Below, piece by piece: positions 1 through 7,749 of a stretch of DNA of 30,453 nucleotides. The notes beneath the pieces were generated by a model. It was not told the origin of the DNA. It saw only the letters and a program-made list of their open reading frames with translations, and did no database searches. This DNA is from HGM12669 sp048527645 (GTDB lineage: Bacteria > Bacillota > Clostridia > Oscillospirales > CAG-272): assembly GCA_048527645.1 (NCBI GenBank), contig DBGFNI010000143.1, positions 1-30,453 of the forward strand. Reading direction: 5' to 3'. The position numbers and the translations under genes were made by a program. Position 1 is the first letter of the stretch, and every line of letters starts with the position of its first letter.

Positions 1-1
1 C

Positions 2-7
2 TATAAT
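2..7 (+). promoter_or_regulatory. Possible -10 box (TATAAT) for the phosphoribosyltransferase transcript
   Basis: A consensus TATAAT lies at the very start of the window; its -35 would fall outside, so the promoter cannot be verified. If it is used, transcription would start near position 14 and give a leader of roughly 145 nt before the first gene. That leader contains two alternative hairpins. Confidence 0.35.
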
Positions 8-30
8 GATACAGAAACCTTGACGGCTTT

Positions 31-65
31 GCAAATTTGTCCTTGCAAGCAAACAAATTTGCTTG
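31..65 (+). promoter_or_regulatory. Two overlapping, mutually exclusive hairpins upstream of the first gene
   Basis: GCAAATTTGT (31-40) is perfectly complementary to ACAAATTTGC (53-62). CAAGCAAA (46-53) is perfectly complementary to TTTGCTTG (58-65) with a CAAA loop. The right arm of the first hairpin overlaps both arms of the second, so only one can form at a time. No T-tract follows, so neither is a standard terminator. The region could be an operator or a switching leader; its function is unknown. Confidence 0.45.
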
Positions 66-157
66 ATGACATAATGTATGCCAAAAGCATTTTCTCAAAC
101 CCTGCCGCACAAGACTTCTGAATATTATGAACAATTACATTTTTGAGGTGAAGCATC

Positions 158-715
158 ATGAAAAAATTTTATACCATTGACATTGCGGGCATGCAGCGCG
201 ATCTGCCCCTGTGCCCGCTGAACAATTCGCTGTATATCGGCGCGTTTGTGATGTTCGGCGATGTGGAGCTGACTGTGCACTGCGCCCGGCAGCTGCTGAA
301 AATCGCGCCGGATTATGACGTGCTGATCACCGCGGAAAGCAAGGGCATCCCGCTGGGCTATGAGATGGCAAAGCAAAGAGGAGACGAGACCTATCTGTTG
401 GCGCGCAAAGCGCCGAAGCTCTATATGCAGAACTGTCAGAAGGTCGAAGTGCAGTCGATCACGACCGAAAAGCGGCAGGAGCTGTATATCGACCAAAAGG
501 ACATGGATCAGATGAAGGGCCGCCGCGTCCTTATCGTGGACGACGTAATCTCCACCGGCGAGAGCCTGCACGCACTGGAAAAGCTGGTCGAGGCGGCAGG
601 CGGCAATATTGTCGGCAAAATGGCAGTGCTGGCAGAGGGCGATGCCGCAGCGCGAAAGGACATTCTGTTTTTGCAAAAGCTCCCGCTGTTTAACGCGCAG
701 GGTGAGGCGATCTGA
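158..715 (+). CDS. Adenine-phosphoribosyltransferase-like type I PRTase
   Basis: This 185-residue cytosolic protein belongs to the type I phosphoribosyltransferase fold. The PRPP-binding signature VLIVDDVISTGESL is at residues 124-137, with the two acidic residues D128 and D129 followed by the STGES loop. Upstream, TAESKGIPLGYEM resembles the Apt motif EARGFPFG, so transfer of phosphoribose from PRPP to a purine base (adenine-like) is the best guess. The N-terminus is unlike classical Apt, so the base specificity is uncertain. The ATG is preceded by GAGGTG (145-150) at good spacing. It is the first gene of an apparent transcription unit with an alpha-galactosidase (88-bp gap) and an HD-domain protein. 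It could instead be a regulatory PRTase of the PurR/PyrR kind; no DNA-binding domain is visible. Confidence 0.8.
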   Translation: MKKFYTIDIAGMQRDLPLCPLNNSLYIGAFVMFGDVELTVHCARQLLKIAPDYDVLITAESKGIPLGYEMAKQRGDETYLLARKAPKLYMQNCQKVEVQSITTEKRQELYIDQKDMDQMKGRRVLIVDDVISTGESLHALEKLVEAAGGNIVGKMAVLAEGDAAARKDILFLQKLPLFNAQGEAI

Positions 716-803
716 CATACGCCGCTTTCTGTCACTATTCGAAAGCAAAAAGCGTGCGCGGCATCTTCCGTCACGTATCAAATAAGAATAATGAGGAAAT
801 CAT

Positions 804-3002
804 ATGAGTATCACCTTTCATGAGCAAACCAAAACCTTTTCCCTGCATACGCCGAACAGCTCCTATCTGATCAGCATCGGCGAGCAAAACTATCTGGTGC
901 ATCAGTATTACGGCAAAAGGCTCTCCGATGATGTGACCGATCTGTACCGCCGCGGCTGGCACGCCGCCTTTTACCCGGATCTGCCCAACACCCAGGAGGG
1001 CTTTTCTCCGGATCTTGTGCCGATGGAATACAGCACCTTCGGCTGCGGGGATATGCGTGTTTCTGCTCTGGAAATCCGCAACGCCGACGGCAACACCGCG
1101 ACAGACATCCGCTATACCGCACACCGCATCAAGCAGGGCAAGGAGCCGATTCCCGGCATGCCGTCGCTCTTTCTCGGCGATCCCGCCGAGGCGCAAACGC
1201 TGGAAATCGACGCTGTCGACTGCGTCACAGGCGCACTGGTCACGTTGTATTATACCGTGTTTGAGCAACTGGACGTCATCACCCGCCGGGTGAAAATCAC
1301 GAACACCGGCAAGGCGTCGCTTTGGCTGGAAAATGTCAAGAGCACCTGTGTGGATCTGCACACGTCGGATTATGATCTGGTTCACCTGTGGGGCGCGTGG
1401 GGCAAGGAGCGTACTGTCGAACGCCGTCCGCTGATGCACGGCATCCAGACCGTATCCTCCCGTCGGGGTGTTTCCGGCCACTCTCACAACCCCTTTGCCG
1501 CGCTGGCACAGCGGGAGGCCACCGAGGAGAGCGGCGAGGTCTTCGGCTTCAATCTGGTTTACAGCGGCAACTTCTCCATCCACACGGAAGTGGACGGCGA
1601 AAACTGCGCCCGCCTGGTCATGGGTATTCAGGAGGAGGGCTTTGGCTGGGAGCTTCGCCCCGGCGACTGCTTTGACGCGCCTGAAGCCGTCATGGTCTAT
1701 TCCGACAGCGGTCTGGGCGGCATGAGCCGCACCTTCCACCGCCTGTACAACCGACATCTGATCACCCCGCGCTGGCAAATGGAAAAGCGCCCGCTGCTGA
1801 TCAATTCCTGGGAGGCGGCATACTTTGACTTTGACGAAGAAAAACTGTATGACTTCGCAGTGCGCGCCAAGGAAATGGGCATCGAAATGCTGGTCATGGA
1901 CGACGGCTGGTTCGGCCGGCGCAACGATGACAGAACCTCGTTGGGCGACTGGTATGTCAACGAGGACAAGCTACACGGCGGATTGAAAAAGCTGGTTGAC
2001 CGCGTGCATGCGCTGGGGATGAAATTCGGCATTTGGTTTGAGCCGGAGATGATCTCGCCGGATTCCGATCTTTACCGCGCGCACCCGGACTGGTGCATCC
2101 ATGTGCCCAACCGTGCGCAGAGCATTTCACGCTGGCAGTATCTTCTGGATATTTCCCGCAAGGAAGTGCGGGATCATGTCTGGGCACAGATGGATAAAAT
2201 TCTTTCGGAAAACCCGATTGACTATGTGAAATGGGATTTCAACCGCAACTTCACCGAGGCGGGAAGCGCCGCGCTGGACGCGCAGCATCAGCCGGAGCTC
2301 AATCACCGCTTCACGCTGGGTACCTACGATCTGCAAAACCGCCTGGTCACAAACTATCCTGACATTCTGCTGGAAAACTGTTCCGGCGGCGGTGGGCGCT
2401 TTGACCCCGCGATGCTCTATTACGCCCCGCAGATCTGGTGCAGCGACAATACCGATCCGATTGAGCGGCTCACCATTCAGTTCGGAACCTCTCTGTGTTA
2501 TCCCGCCGGAACCATGGGCGCACATGTATCCGCGAGCCGACGCACCGGTGTGCAGACCAAGGGTAATATCGCGCTGTGGGGCACCCATGGCTATGAGCTG
2601 GATCCCAACCGCTACACCCCGGAGGAAAAGGAGATTGTCAAAAAGCAGGTCGCCGATTATCACAAATACTACGATCTGATTCACCGGGGCGAATTGTACC
2701 GTCTGGTGACGCCGACGGACAATCCGTATTGGTGCGCATGGGAAATCGTCGCAGCCGACGGCAGCGAAGCGCTGGTCACGATTGTGAATATGCGGCAGCA
2801 GCCCCGCAACGGACGTTTTCTGCATCTGCGCGGTCTGCATCCGAAAACAAAATACCGCTGCGAAGCCCCCGGCTCCATGTACGACGGCAAAGTCCAATAC
2901 GGTGACAGCTGGATGTACGCGGGCCTGAATCTCTTCCCCACACAGAAGACGGACGGCAGCAGCGAGCAGTATTATTTTTCTGCAGTAGATGAAGAACAGT
3001 AA
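804..3002 (+). CDS. Alpha-galactosidase, glycoside hydrolase family 36
   Basis: The 732-residue enzyme hydrolyses terminal alpha-1,6-galactose from raffinose-family oligosaccharides or galactomannans. It has no signal peptide, so it should act in the cytoplasm on imported sugars. The order is the usual GH36 one: N-terminal beta-supersandwich (about 1-330), a (beta/alpha)8 barrel starting at LLINSWEAAYFDF, and a small C-terminal beta domain. The nucleophile motif KWDFNR places D478, and WCSDNTDP places the acid/base D548. These are the same positions I recall for the Geobacillus AgaA enzyme. The loop CSGGGGRFD that binds the substrate is intact. GAGGA at 793-797 supports the ATG. No sugar transporter or LacI-type regulator is adjacent, so the substrate cannot be read from context. 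Confidence 0.96.
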   Translation: MSITFHEQTKTFSLHTPNSSYLISIGEQNYLVHQYYGKRLSDDVTDLYRRGWHAAFYPDLPNTQEGFSPDLVPMEYSTFGCGDMRVSALEIRNADGNTATDIRYTAHRIKQGKEPIPGMPSLFLGDPAEAQTLEIDAVDCVTGALVTLYYTVFEQLDVITRRVKITNTGKASLWLENVKSTCVDLHTSDYDLVHLWGAWGKERTVERRPLMHGIQTVSSRRGVSGHSHNPFAALAQREATEESGEVFGFNLVYSGNFSIHTEVDGENCARLVMGIQEEGFGWELRPGDCFDAPEAVMVYSDSGLGGMSRTFHRLYNRHLITPRWQMEKRPLLINSWEAAYFDFDEEKLYDFAVRAKEMGIEMLVMDDGWFGRRNDDRTSLGDWYVNEDKLHGGLKKLVDRVHALGMKFGIWFEPEMISPDSDLYRAHPDWCIHVPNRAQSISRWQYLLDISRKEVRDHVWAQMDKILSENPIDYVKWDFNRNFTEAGSAALDAQHQPELNHRFTLGTYDLQNRLVTNYPDILLENCSGGGGRFDPAMLYYAPQIWCSDNTDPIERLTIQFGTSLCYPAGTMGAHVSASRRTGVQTKGNIALWGTHGYELDPNRYTPEEKEIVKKQVADYHKYYDLIHRGELYRLVTPTDNPYWCAWEIVAADGSEALVTIVNMRQQPRNGRFLHLRGLHPKTKYRCEAPGSMYDGKVQYGDSWMYAGLNLFPTQKTDGSSEQYYFSAVDEEQ

Positions 3003-3019
3003 AGCGAGAGGATCAAAAA

Positions 3020-3685
3020 ATGGCAATGATCACTTACGAGCAGCTGCGGAAAAACGAAACCGTCAATACCTATATTGCGCAGGCAGACGCCTCGCTTTTG
3101 GCACTCGGCTTCACCGAGCACAGTTTTGCTCACGTTACGAAAGTAGCGCAGACCGCCGCATATATCCTGCAAACGCTCGGCTATGACGAAAAGGACATTG
3201 AGTTGGCGCGGATTGCCGGCTATCTGCACGACATCGGCAACCTGGTCAATCGCGTCGACCATTCGCAGAGCGGCGCCGTGATGGCGTTCCGCATTTTGGA
3301 TCAAATGGGAATGGACGCGCAGGATCTTGCGGCGGTGGTCACCGCCATCGGCAACCATGACGAGGGCAGCGACGTCGCGGTCAATCGGATTGCCGCCGCG
3401 CTGATTTTGGCGGACAAATCCGATGTACGGCGGTCGAGAGTGCGCAATCCGGACAGCGTGACCTTCGATATACACGACCGGGTGAACTATTCCGTGGAGC
3501 AGGCACAGCTGAAAATCAACACCGAGCGCACGCTGATCAAGCTCAAGCTGCAAATTGACCCGCATATCAGCAGTGTCATGGATTATTTTGAAATCTTTTT
3601 GCAGCGCATGGTCATGTGCCGCAAGGCAGCGGAGCGGCTGGGACTTGATTTCAAGCTAATTATCAACGAGCACCAGCTGATGTAG
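3020..3685 (+). CDS. HD-domain phosphohydrolase
   Basis: This 221-residue soluble protein carries an HD metal-dependent phosphohydrolase domain. The first metal ligand is H38 (EHSFAHV), the HD doublet is H70-D71 in GYLHDIGN, further histidines lie in VDHSQSG and GNHDEG, and a late aspartate in LILADKSD completes the pattern H...HD...H...H...D. The remaining 80 or so C-terminal residues form a helical tail that I cannot place. The substrate is unknown; nucleotides or cyclic nucleotides are typical for the superfamily. It starts 17 bp after the galactosidase stop with a GAGAGG site (3006-3011), so it is very probably co-transcribed. A second in-frame ATG at 3026 is possible. Confidence 0.85.
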   Translation: MAMITYEQLRKNETVNTYIAQADASLLALGFTEHSFAHVTKVAQTAAYILQTLGYDEKDIELARIAGYLHDIGNLVNRVDHSQSGAVMAFRILDQMGMDAQDLAAVVTAIGNHDEGSDVAVNRIAAALILADKSDVRRSRVRNPDSVTFDIHDRVNYSVEQAQLKINTERTLIKLKLQIDPHISSVMDYFEIFLQRMVMCRKAAERLGLDFKLIINEHQLM

Positions 3686-3731
3686 GCAGGCGGCGCAGAT
3701 GCAGGATGTCGATACATTCCGCATCCGTCGA

Positions 3732-3791
3732 ATGTTAAATATATGTAAAATTCCAGATGATTCGTCACGTTATTTTACACGGATTTAACAT
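3732..3791. promoter_or_regulatory. Large dyad with two inverted Pho-box-like direct repeats
   Basis: The arms 3732-3751 and 3772-3791 are complementary at 17 of 20 positions, around a 20-bp centre. Read on the plus strand, the right arm contains TTTACA (3774-3779), 5 bp, TTAACA (3785-3790). The left arm holds the same TTTACA-N5-TTAACA unit on the minus strand (3733-3749). An 11-bp repeat of TT(A/T)ACA is the layout known for PhoP boxes in Bacillus. It lies directly upstream of the promoter of a phosphate symporter gene. Operator function is inferred. Confidence 0.65.
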
Positions 3792-3799
3792 GAAATTGT

Positions 3800-3827
3800 T
3801 TTTCATTTTACTTAGATTTGATATAAT
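3800..3827 (+). promoter_or_regulatory. Promoter of the Na+/Pi symporter gene
   Basis: TTTTCA (3800-3805) is followed after 16 bp by TATAAT (3822-3827). A TG at 3819-3820, one base before the hexamer, makes an extended -10. The -35 is poor, as expected for a promoter that needs an activator. It begins 9 bp after the Pho-box-like dyad. The predicted leader is about 80 nt. Confidence 0.7.
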
Positions 3828-3914
3828 TCTTACAATTGTGCGGAAGATGTTCCGAAAAACCGCGGCAATTTCGCACCAAATCACATTATGAGATAAAAAG
3901 GCGGTTAACTGCTT

Positions 3915-5672
3915 ATGGAATTCGGCATTTTAACCATCATTGAGCTGATCGGCGGACTTGCGCTGTTTTTGTTCGGCATGAACGTGCTCTCCGATTCTTT
4001 GGAACGGATGGCGGGCGGAAAGCTGGAGCAGATTCTGCGCAAGCTGACGTCCAATCCTTTCAAGGGGCTGCTGCTGGGCATTGTCGTGACAGCAATCATC
4101 CAGTCCTCCTCCGCAACAACCGTCATGCTTGTCGGTCTGGTCAACTCCGGTATCATGCAGCTCACGCAGGCAATCCATGTGGCAATGGGCTCCGCAATCG
4201 GAACGACGGTCACCGCATGGCTGCTGTCTCTGACCGGCATTGAGGGCGACGCACTCTGGATTCAGCTGCTCAAGCCCGCAAACTTCTCTCCGATTATTGC
4301 ATTTATCGGCATTTTGCTGATTATGGTCGGGAAAAGCCCGAAGAAAAAAGACGCCGGAACAGTTTGTCTGGGCTTTGCTATTTTGATGTACGGCATGGAA
4401 TTCATGTCCGGCGCGGTTGAGCCGCTGGCAGAAATGGAAAAGTTCCGCAGCATCCTGACCGCGTTTTCCAACCCGATTCTCGGCGTGCTGGTGGGCATGG
4501 TGTTCACCGCCGTCATCCAGTCCTCCTCCGCTTCGGTGGGTGTGCTGCAAAGTCTTTCCAAGACCGGCGTGATCACCTATGGCGCTGCGATCCCGATCAT
4601 CATGGGACAGAACATCGGCACCTGTATTTCCGCCATGATCGCCTCGATCGGCAGCGGTAAAAACGCCCGCGCCGTCGCCGTAGCGCATCTGCTGTTCAAA
4701 TGTATCGGTACGGTGGTGTGGCTGACCGTGTGGTGCATTGCCGACGGCATTGTCGACTTTGCATTTGCCGGACAGGCTGCGACGCCCGTTATGGTAGCAA
4801 TCATTCATACCATTTTCAATGTGCTGACTACCGTGATGCTTTTCCCGTTCTCCAAAGCGCTGGAAAAAATCTCCTGCAAGCTGGTTCGCGATACCAAGAA
4901 GGGCGCGGAGGAAGAAGCCGTGCTGTTGGATGAGCGTATCATGAACGTCCCCGCCGTTGCCGTCGGCAAAGCGCTGGACGCCAGCGTTTCCATGGCAAAG
5001 ATCGCAAACGACTCTATTCTCAGTGCGCTGAGCCTGCTCAAATCCTATCATAAGGATACTGCACGGAAGGTCTCGGAGATGGAGACGGAGTTGGATCAGT
5101 ATGAAGACCGGCTGGGCACCTATCTGGTTAAGCTCTCCAGTTATCAGGTCTCTGACGATGATTCCCGCAAGATTTCCATGCTTTTGCACAGCATCAACGA
5201 TTTGGAACGCATCGGCGACCATGCAATCAATCTGCTGCATGTCGCGGAGGAGATGCACGACAAAAGCCTCTCCTTTTCCCAGGAGGCGCACGAAGAACTG
5301 CGAAAGCTCACCGCCGCCCTGCAGGAGATTCTCTCCATCACGGTTGAAGCCTTTGCGCAGCAGTCCCCCGAGTTAGCGTCCAGCGTCGAGCCGCTGGAGC
5401 AAGTGATTGACGCGCTGATCAGCGAGATCAAAAGCCGACATGTTGCACGCCTGCGCAGCGGCAACTGCACCATTGAGCTCGGCTTTGTCCTGACCGATCT
5501 GCTCACCAACTGCGAGCGCGTTTCCGACCATTGCTCCAATATTGCGGTCGCTCTGATTGAAACCGCGCACGGTAGCTTTGACACCCATGCATATCTGAAC
5601 CGGCTGAAGGAGCATCCGACGGAGCGCTTTGAGCAGCAATATAATAAATGGTTGGAAGAGTATTCTCTGTAA
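3915..5672 (+). CDS. Na+/phosphate symporter with C-terminal PhoU-like domain (NptA/YjbB type)
   Basis: The 585-residue membrane protein has two inverted Na/Pi-cotransporter repeats with the hallmark QSSSATT at Q63 and QSSSAS at Q202. About eight hydrophobic segments lie between residues 1 and 320. A soluble helical region follows (about 345-570); its DLERIGDHAINLL and CERVSDHCSNIA motifs are the two metal-binding-type E/D helices of PhoU. It should move inorganic phosphate across the membrane with sodium, the PhoU part probably sensing or gating transport. In some relatives (E. coli YjbB) export has been proposed, so direction is open. AAAGGCGG precedes the ATG by about 10 nt. It has its own promoter and terminator and lies just upstream of pstSCAB, which has no phoU of its own. 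Confidence 0.93.
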   Translation: MEFGILTIIELIGGLALFLFGMNVLSDSLERMAGGKLEQILRKLTSNPFKGLLLGIVVTAIIQSSSATTVMLVGLVNSGIMQLTQAIHVAMGSAIGTTVTAWLLSLTGIEGDALWIQLLKPANFSPIIAFIGILLIMVGKSPKKKDAGTVCLGFAILMYGMEFMSGAVEPLAEMEKFRSILTAFSNPILGVLVGMVFTAVIQSSSASVGVLQSLSKTGVITYGAAIPIIMGQNIGTCISAMIASIGSGKNARAVAVAHLLFKCIGTVVWLTVWCIADGIVDFAFAGQAATPVMVAIIHTIFNVLTTVMLFPFSKALEKISCKLVRDTKKGAEEEAVLLDERIMNVPAVAVGKALDASVSMAKIANDSILSALSLLKSYHKDTARKVSEMETELDQYEDRLGTYLVKLSSYQVSDDDSRKISMLLHSINDLERIGDHAINLLHVAEEMHDKSLSFSQEAHEELRKLTAALQEILSITVEAFAQQSPELASSVEPLEQVIDALISEIKSRHVARLRSGNCTIELGFVLTDLLTNCERVSDHCSNIAVALIETAHGSFDTHAYLNRLKEHPTERFEQQYNKWLEEYSL

Positions 5673-5735
5673 ACTTACCGTTTTTCCCCTTCTCCGCGCA
5701 CACAGTGCGCAAAACTTTACAATTGCATGATATTC

Positions 5736-5769
5736 ACAGTCTGCTTTTAACAAAGCAGACTGTTTTTTT
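5736..5769 (+). terminator. Intrinsic terminator after the Na+/Pi symporter gene
   Basis: Perfect 12-bp stem ACAGTCTGCTTT (5736-5747) / AAAGCAGACTGT (5752-5763), 4-nt loop, then a run of seven T. Confidence 0.93.
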
Positions 5770-5777
5770 ACCTGTTT

Positions 5778-5806
5778 TTGACATGTTTGGGCTGGTAAGC
5801 TTTACA
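5778..5806 (+). promoter_or_regulatory. Probable pst operon promoter
   Basis: A consensus -35 TTGACA (5778-5783) is followed after 17 bp by TTTACA (5801-5806), a weak -10. It lies just after the upstream terminator and about 80 bp before pstS. Several TTNACA words occur around it, but none with the 11-bp phasing of a Pho box. Confidence 0.5.
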
Positions 5807-5886
5807 TAGGAAGCATAAAATGAAGGCGCACAAAAAGAAAAGTGCAAAAACGGAATATGACAGAAATTAAGAAATGAGGTAATGAC

Positions 5887-6813
5887 ATGAAACAATTGAA
5901 TTGGAAAAAAGGACTCAAATCCCTTGCAGCCGGCGCGCTGACCGTATTCTTGGTCTTCTCCGCATGCTCCTGCGGCTCTACAACTACAGACACGCCGACC
6001 GGTACAGACGAGAGCGGTGCAAGCAGCGAAGCAAAACAGACCACCGGACAGATCTCCGTAATCTCCCGTGAGGACGGCAGCGGCACACGCAGCGCCTTCA
6101 CCGAACTGGTCGGCATCGTGGATGAAAACGACGATGATGCAACCACTCTCACCGCCGAAATCACCTCCTCCACCTCCGTCATGCTGACAACCGTAGCGTC
6201 CAACCCCCTCGCCATTGGCTATGTCTCCATGGGTTCTCTCTCCAACGAGGTCAAAGCGCTGAAGATCGACGGCGTGGAAGCAACCCCTGAAAAGGTGCTC
6301 TCCGGCGAGTATTCGATTTCCCGTCCGTTCCTGGTTGTATATGATGAAGCAAAGCTCTCCGATATCGCAAAGGATCTGATCAAGTTCATCCAGAGCAAGC
6401 AGGGTCAGGAAATTGTCGCAAACGAGAAATACATCAGCCATGACAGCACGGAAAGCTACACTGCCTCCGCACTCTCCGGCAAGATCACCGTCTCAGGTTC
6501 CACCTCTGTCGCACCCCTGATGGAAAAGTTGGCAGAAGCATATGAAAAGCTCAACCCCGATGTAAAAATCGAAATCCAGCAGACCGGTTCCTCCGCCGGC
6601 ATCACCGCAGCAACTGAGGGCGCAAGCGATCTGGGTATGTCCTCCCGTGCACTGTCGGATTCCGAGGCTGCAAAGCTGAAATACGAGCAGATTGCAACGG
6701 ATGGCATCGCAGTCATCGTAAACCTGGAAAACACCTTTGACGGCCTGACGACCGAGCAGGTGAAGAACATCTATCTCGGCGAGACCACCGCTTGGGACGA
6801 GGTTCAGAAATAA
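5887..6813 (+). CDS. pstS: Phosphate-binding lipoprotein PstS with circularly permuted domain order
   Basis: This is the 308-residue extracytoplasmic phosphate-binding protein feeding the downstream PstCA permease. The N-terminus is a lipoprotein signal peptide (hydrophobic 13-26, likely lipidated Cys27 in FSAC). The order of the phosphate-binding motifs is reversed. SREDGSGTR (60-68), normally in the second half of PstS, comes first, followed by GYVSMGSL and ISRPFL. The normally N-terminal SGSTSVAP (203-210), TGSSAGI (233-239), DLGMSSR (248-254) and DGIAVIVN come last. The protein ends at WDEVQK, exactly where a canonical PstS would continue into the SREDGSGTR half. All phosphate-binding loops are present, so it should be functional. 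The ATG follows GAGGTAATGAC (GAGG about 8 nt upstream). The stop is 3 nt before pstC. Confidence 0.92.
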   Translation: MKQLNWKKGLKSLAAGALTVFLVFSACSCGSTTTDTPTGTDESGASSEAKQTTGQISVISREDGSGTRSAFTELVGIVDENDDDATTLTAEITSSTSVMLTTVASNPLAIGYVSMGSLSNEVKALKIDGVEATPEKVLSGEYSISRPFLVVYDEAKLSDIAKDLIKFIQSKQGQEIVANEKYISHDSTESYTASALSGKITVSGSTSVAPLMEKLAEAYEKLNPDVKIEIQQTGSSAGITAATEGASDLGMSSRALSDSEAAKLKYEQIATDGIAVIVNLENTFDGLTTEQVKNIYLGETTAWDEVQK

Positions 6814-6816
6814 GTT

Positions 6817-7749
6817 ATGGACAAAGCATGCACAGAAGAAAAGCGAAAGGAATTGCCAAAGCAATTCCTTTCGCCAAAAAAACCACAATCCGCTTTTCCG
6901 CAAATCGGTGAAACCCTGTCAATGATGCTGTTTGCGCTGTGCGCCTGCATCAGTATCGTCGCTGTGTTTGCTATCTGCTTCTTCCTGTTTGGCAACGCCG
7001 TTCCTGCAATCCGTCAGATCGGTCTGTTTGATTTTCTGACCGGGACGGAATGGAAACCGTCAAAGGAAGTGTTCGGGATTTTCCCCATGATTCTCGGCAG
7101 CATTTATGTGACGGCAGGCGCGCTGCTTGTCGGCGTCCCGATCGGCGTACTCACCGCTGTCTTCTTGGTGCGATACTGCCCCCCGGCACTTTACCGCGTG
7201 ATTAAGCCTGCGGTCGATCTGCTTGCGGCAATTCCCTCCGTTATTTACGGCTTCTTCGGTTTGGTTTTTTTGGTTCCGTCTGTCATGCAGATCTTCCACA
7301 CCAACGGAAAAGGAATTCTGACGGCTTCCGTCCTGCTGGGGCTGATGATTCTCCCCACCGTAATCAACACCACGGAGTCGTCACTCGCCGCCGTCCCGCA
7401 AAGTTATTATGAGGGATCGCTCTCACTGGGCGCAACAGTGGAGAGCAGCATGTTCCGCGTGATGTTTCCTGCAGCACGCTCCGGCATTCTCTCCGGAATT
7501 ATTTTGGGACTGGGACGCGCCATCGGCGAAACCATGGCGGTCGTGATGGTCTGCGGCAATCAGCCGTGGATTCCCAACTCCGTCACCGCCGGTGCCCGTA
7601 CCCTCACCTCCAACATTGTTCTGGAAATGGCATACGCCACCGATCTGCACCGCGATGCGCTCATCGCATCCGCAGTCGTCCTGTTCGTCCTGATTCTGCT
7701 GATTAACCTGTGCATCTCCGCACTGACAAGAAAGGGAGTGAAAGCATGA
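6817..7749 (+). CDS. pstC: Phosphate ABC transporter permease PstC
   Basis: The 310-residue inner-membrane subunit pairs with PstA to form the phosphate channel. A cytoplasmic N-terminal stretch of about 33 residues precedes six predicted membrane segments. The coupling-loop signature GRAIGETMAV begins at residue 233, preceded by the ESSLAAVPQSYYEGSLSLGA region that docks on PstB. The start is only 3 nt after the pstS stop. The nearest Shine-Dalgarno-like word (GAGG, 6799-6802) is about 14 nt away, so translational coupling to pstS is likely. An alternative ATG lies at codon 36 (6922), just before the first membrane segment. Codons 9-20 coincide with a strong RNA hairpin. The stop overlaps the pstA start (ATGA). 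Confidence 0.93.
   Translation: MDKACTEEKRKELPKQFLSPKKPQSAFPQIGETLSMMLFALCACISIVAVFAICFFLFGNAVPAIRQIGLFDFLTGTEWKPSKEVFGIFPMILGSIYVTAGALLVGVPIGVLTAVFLVRYCPPALYRVIKPAVDLLAAIPSVIYGFFGLVFLVPSVMQIFHTNGKGILTASVLLGLMILPTVINTTESSLAAVPQSYYEGSLSLGATVESSMFRVMFPAARSGILSGIILGLGRAIGETMAVVMVCGNQPWIPNSVTAGARTLTSNIVLEMAYATDLHRDALIASAVVLFVLILLINLCISALTRKGVKA
6843..6874 (+). promoter_or_regulatory. Perfect 14-bp hairpin at the pstS/pstC junction
   Basis: GCGAAAGGAATTGC (6843-6856), loop CAAA, GCAATTCCTTTCGC (6861-6874). The stem is perfect and lies about 30 nt after the pstS stop, inside the 5' coding region of pstC. The following bases are CAAAAAAACC, so it is not an intrinsic terminator. In other ABC operons a hairpin after the binding-protein gene protects the upstream mRNA and raises the amount of binding protein; that role is inferred here. 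Confidence 0.85.

Noticed and set aside
8..157. Purine riboswitch before the phosphoribosyltransferase gene
   Set aside because: None of the conserved loop sequences of the purine aptamer are present; only two alternative hairpins are seen.
5673..5886. Pho box in front of pstS
   Set aside because: TTTACA, TTCACA, TTAACA and TTGACA words occur, but at spacings of 17, 14, 31 and 23 bp, not the 11-bp phasing; one lies inside the terminator.
7710..7745. pstA starting at 7710 inside pstC
   Set aside because: The ATGA overlap at 7746 with AAAGGGAG upstream gives the normal PstA N-terminus.
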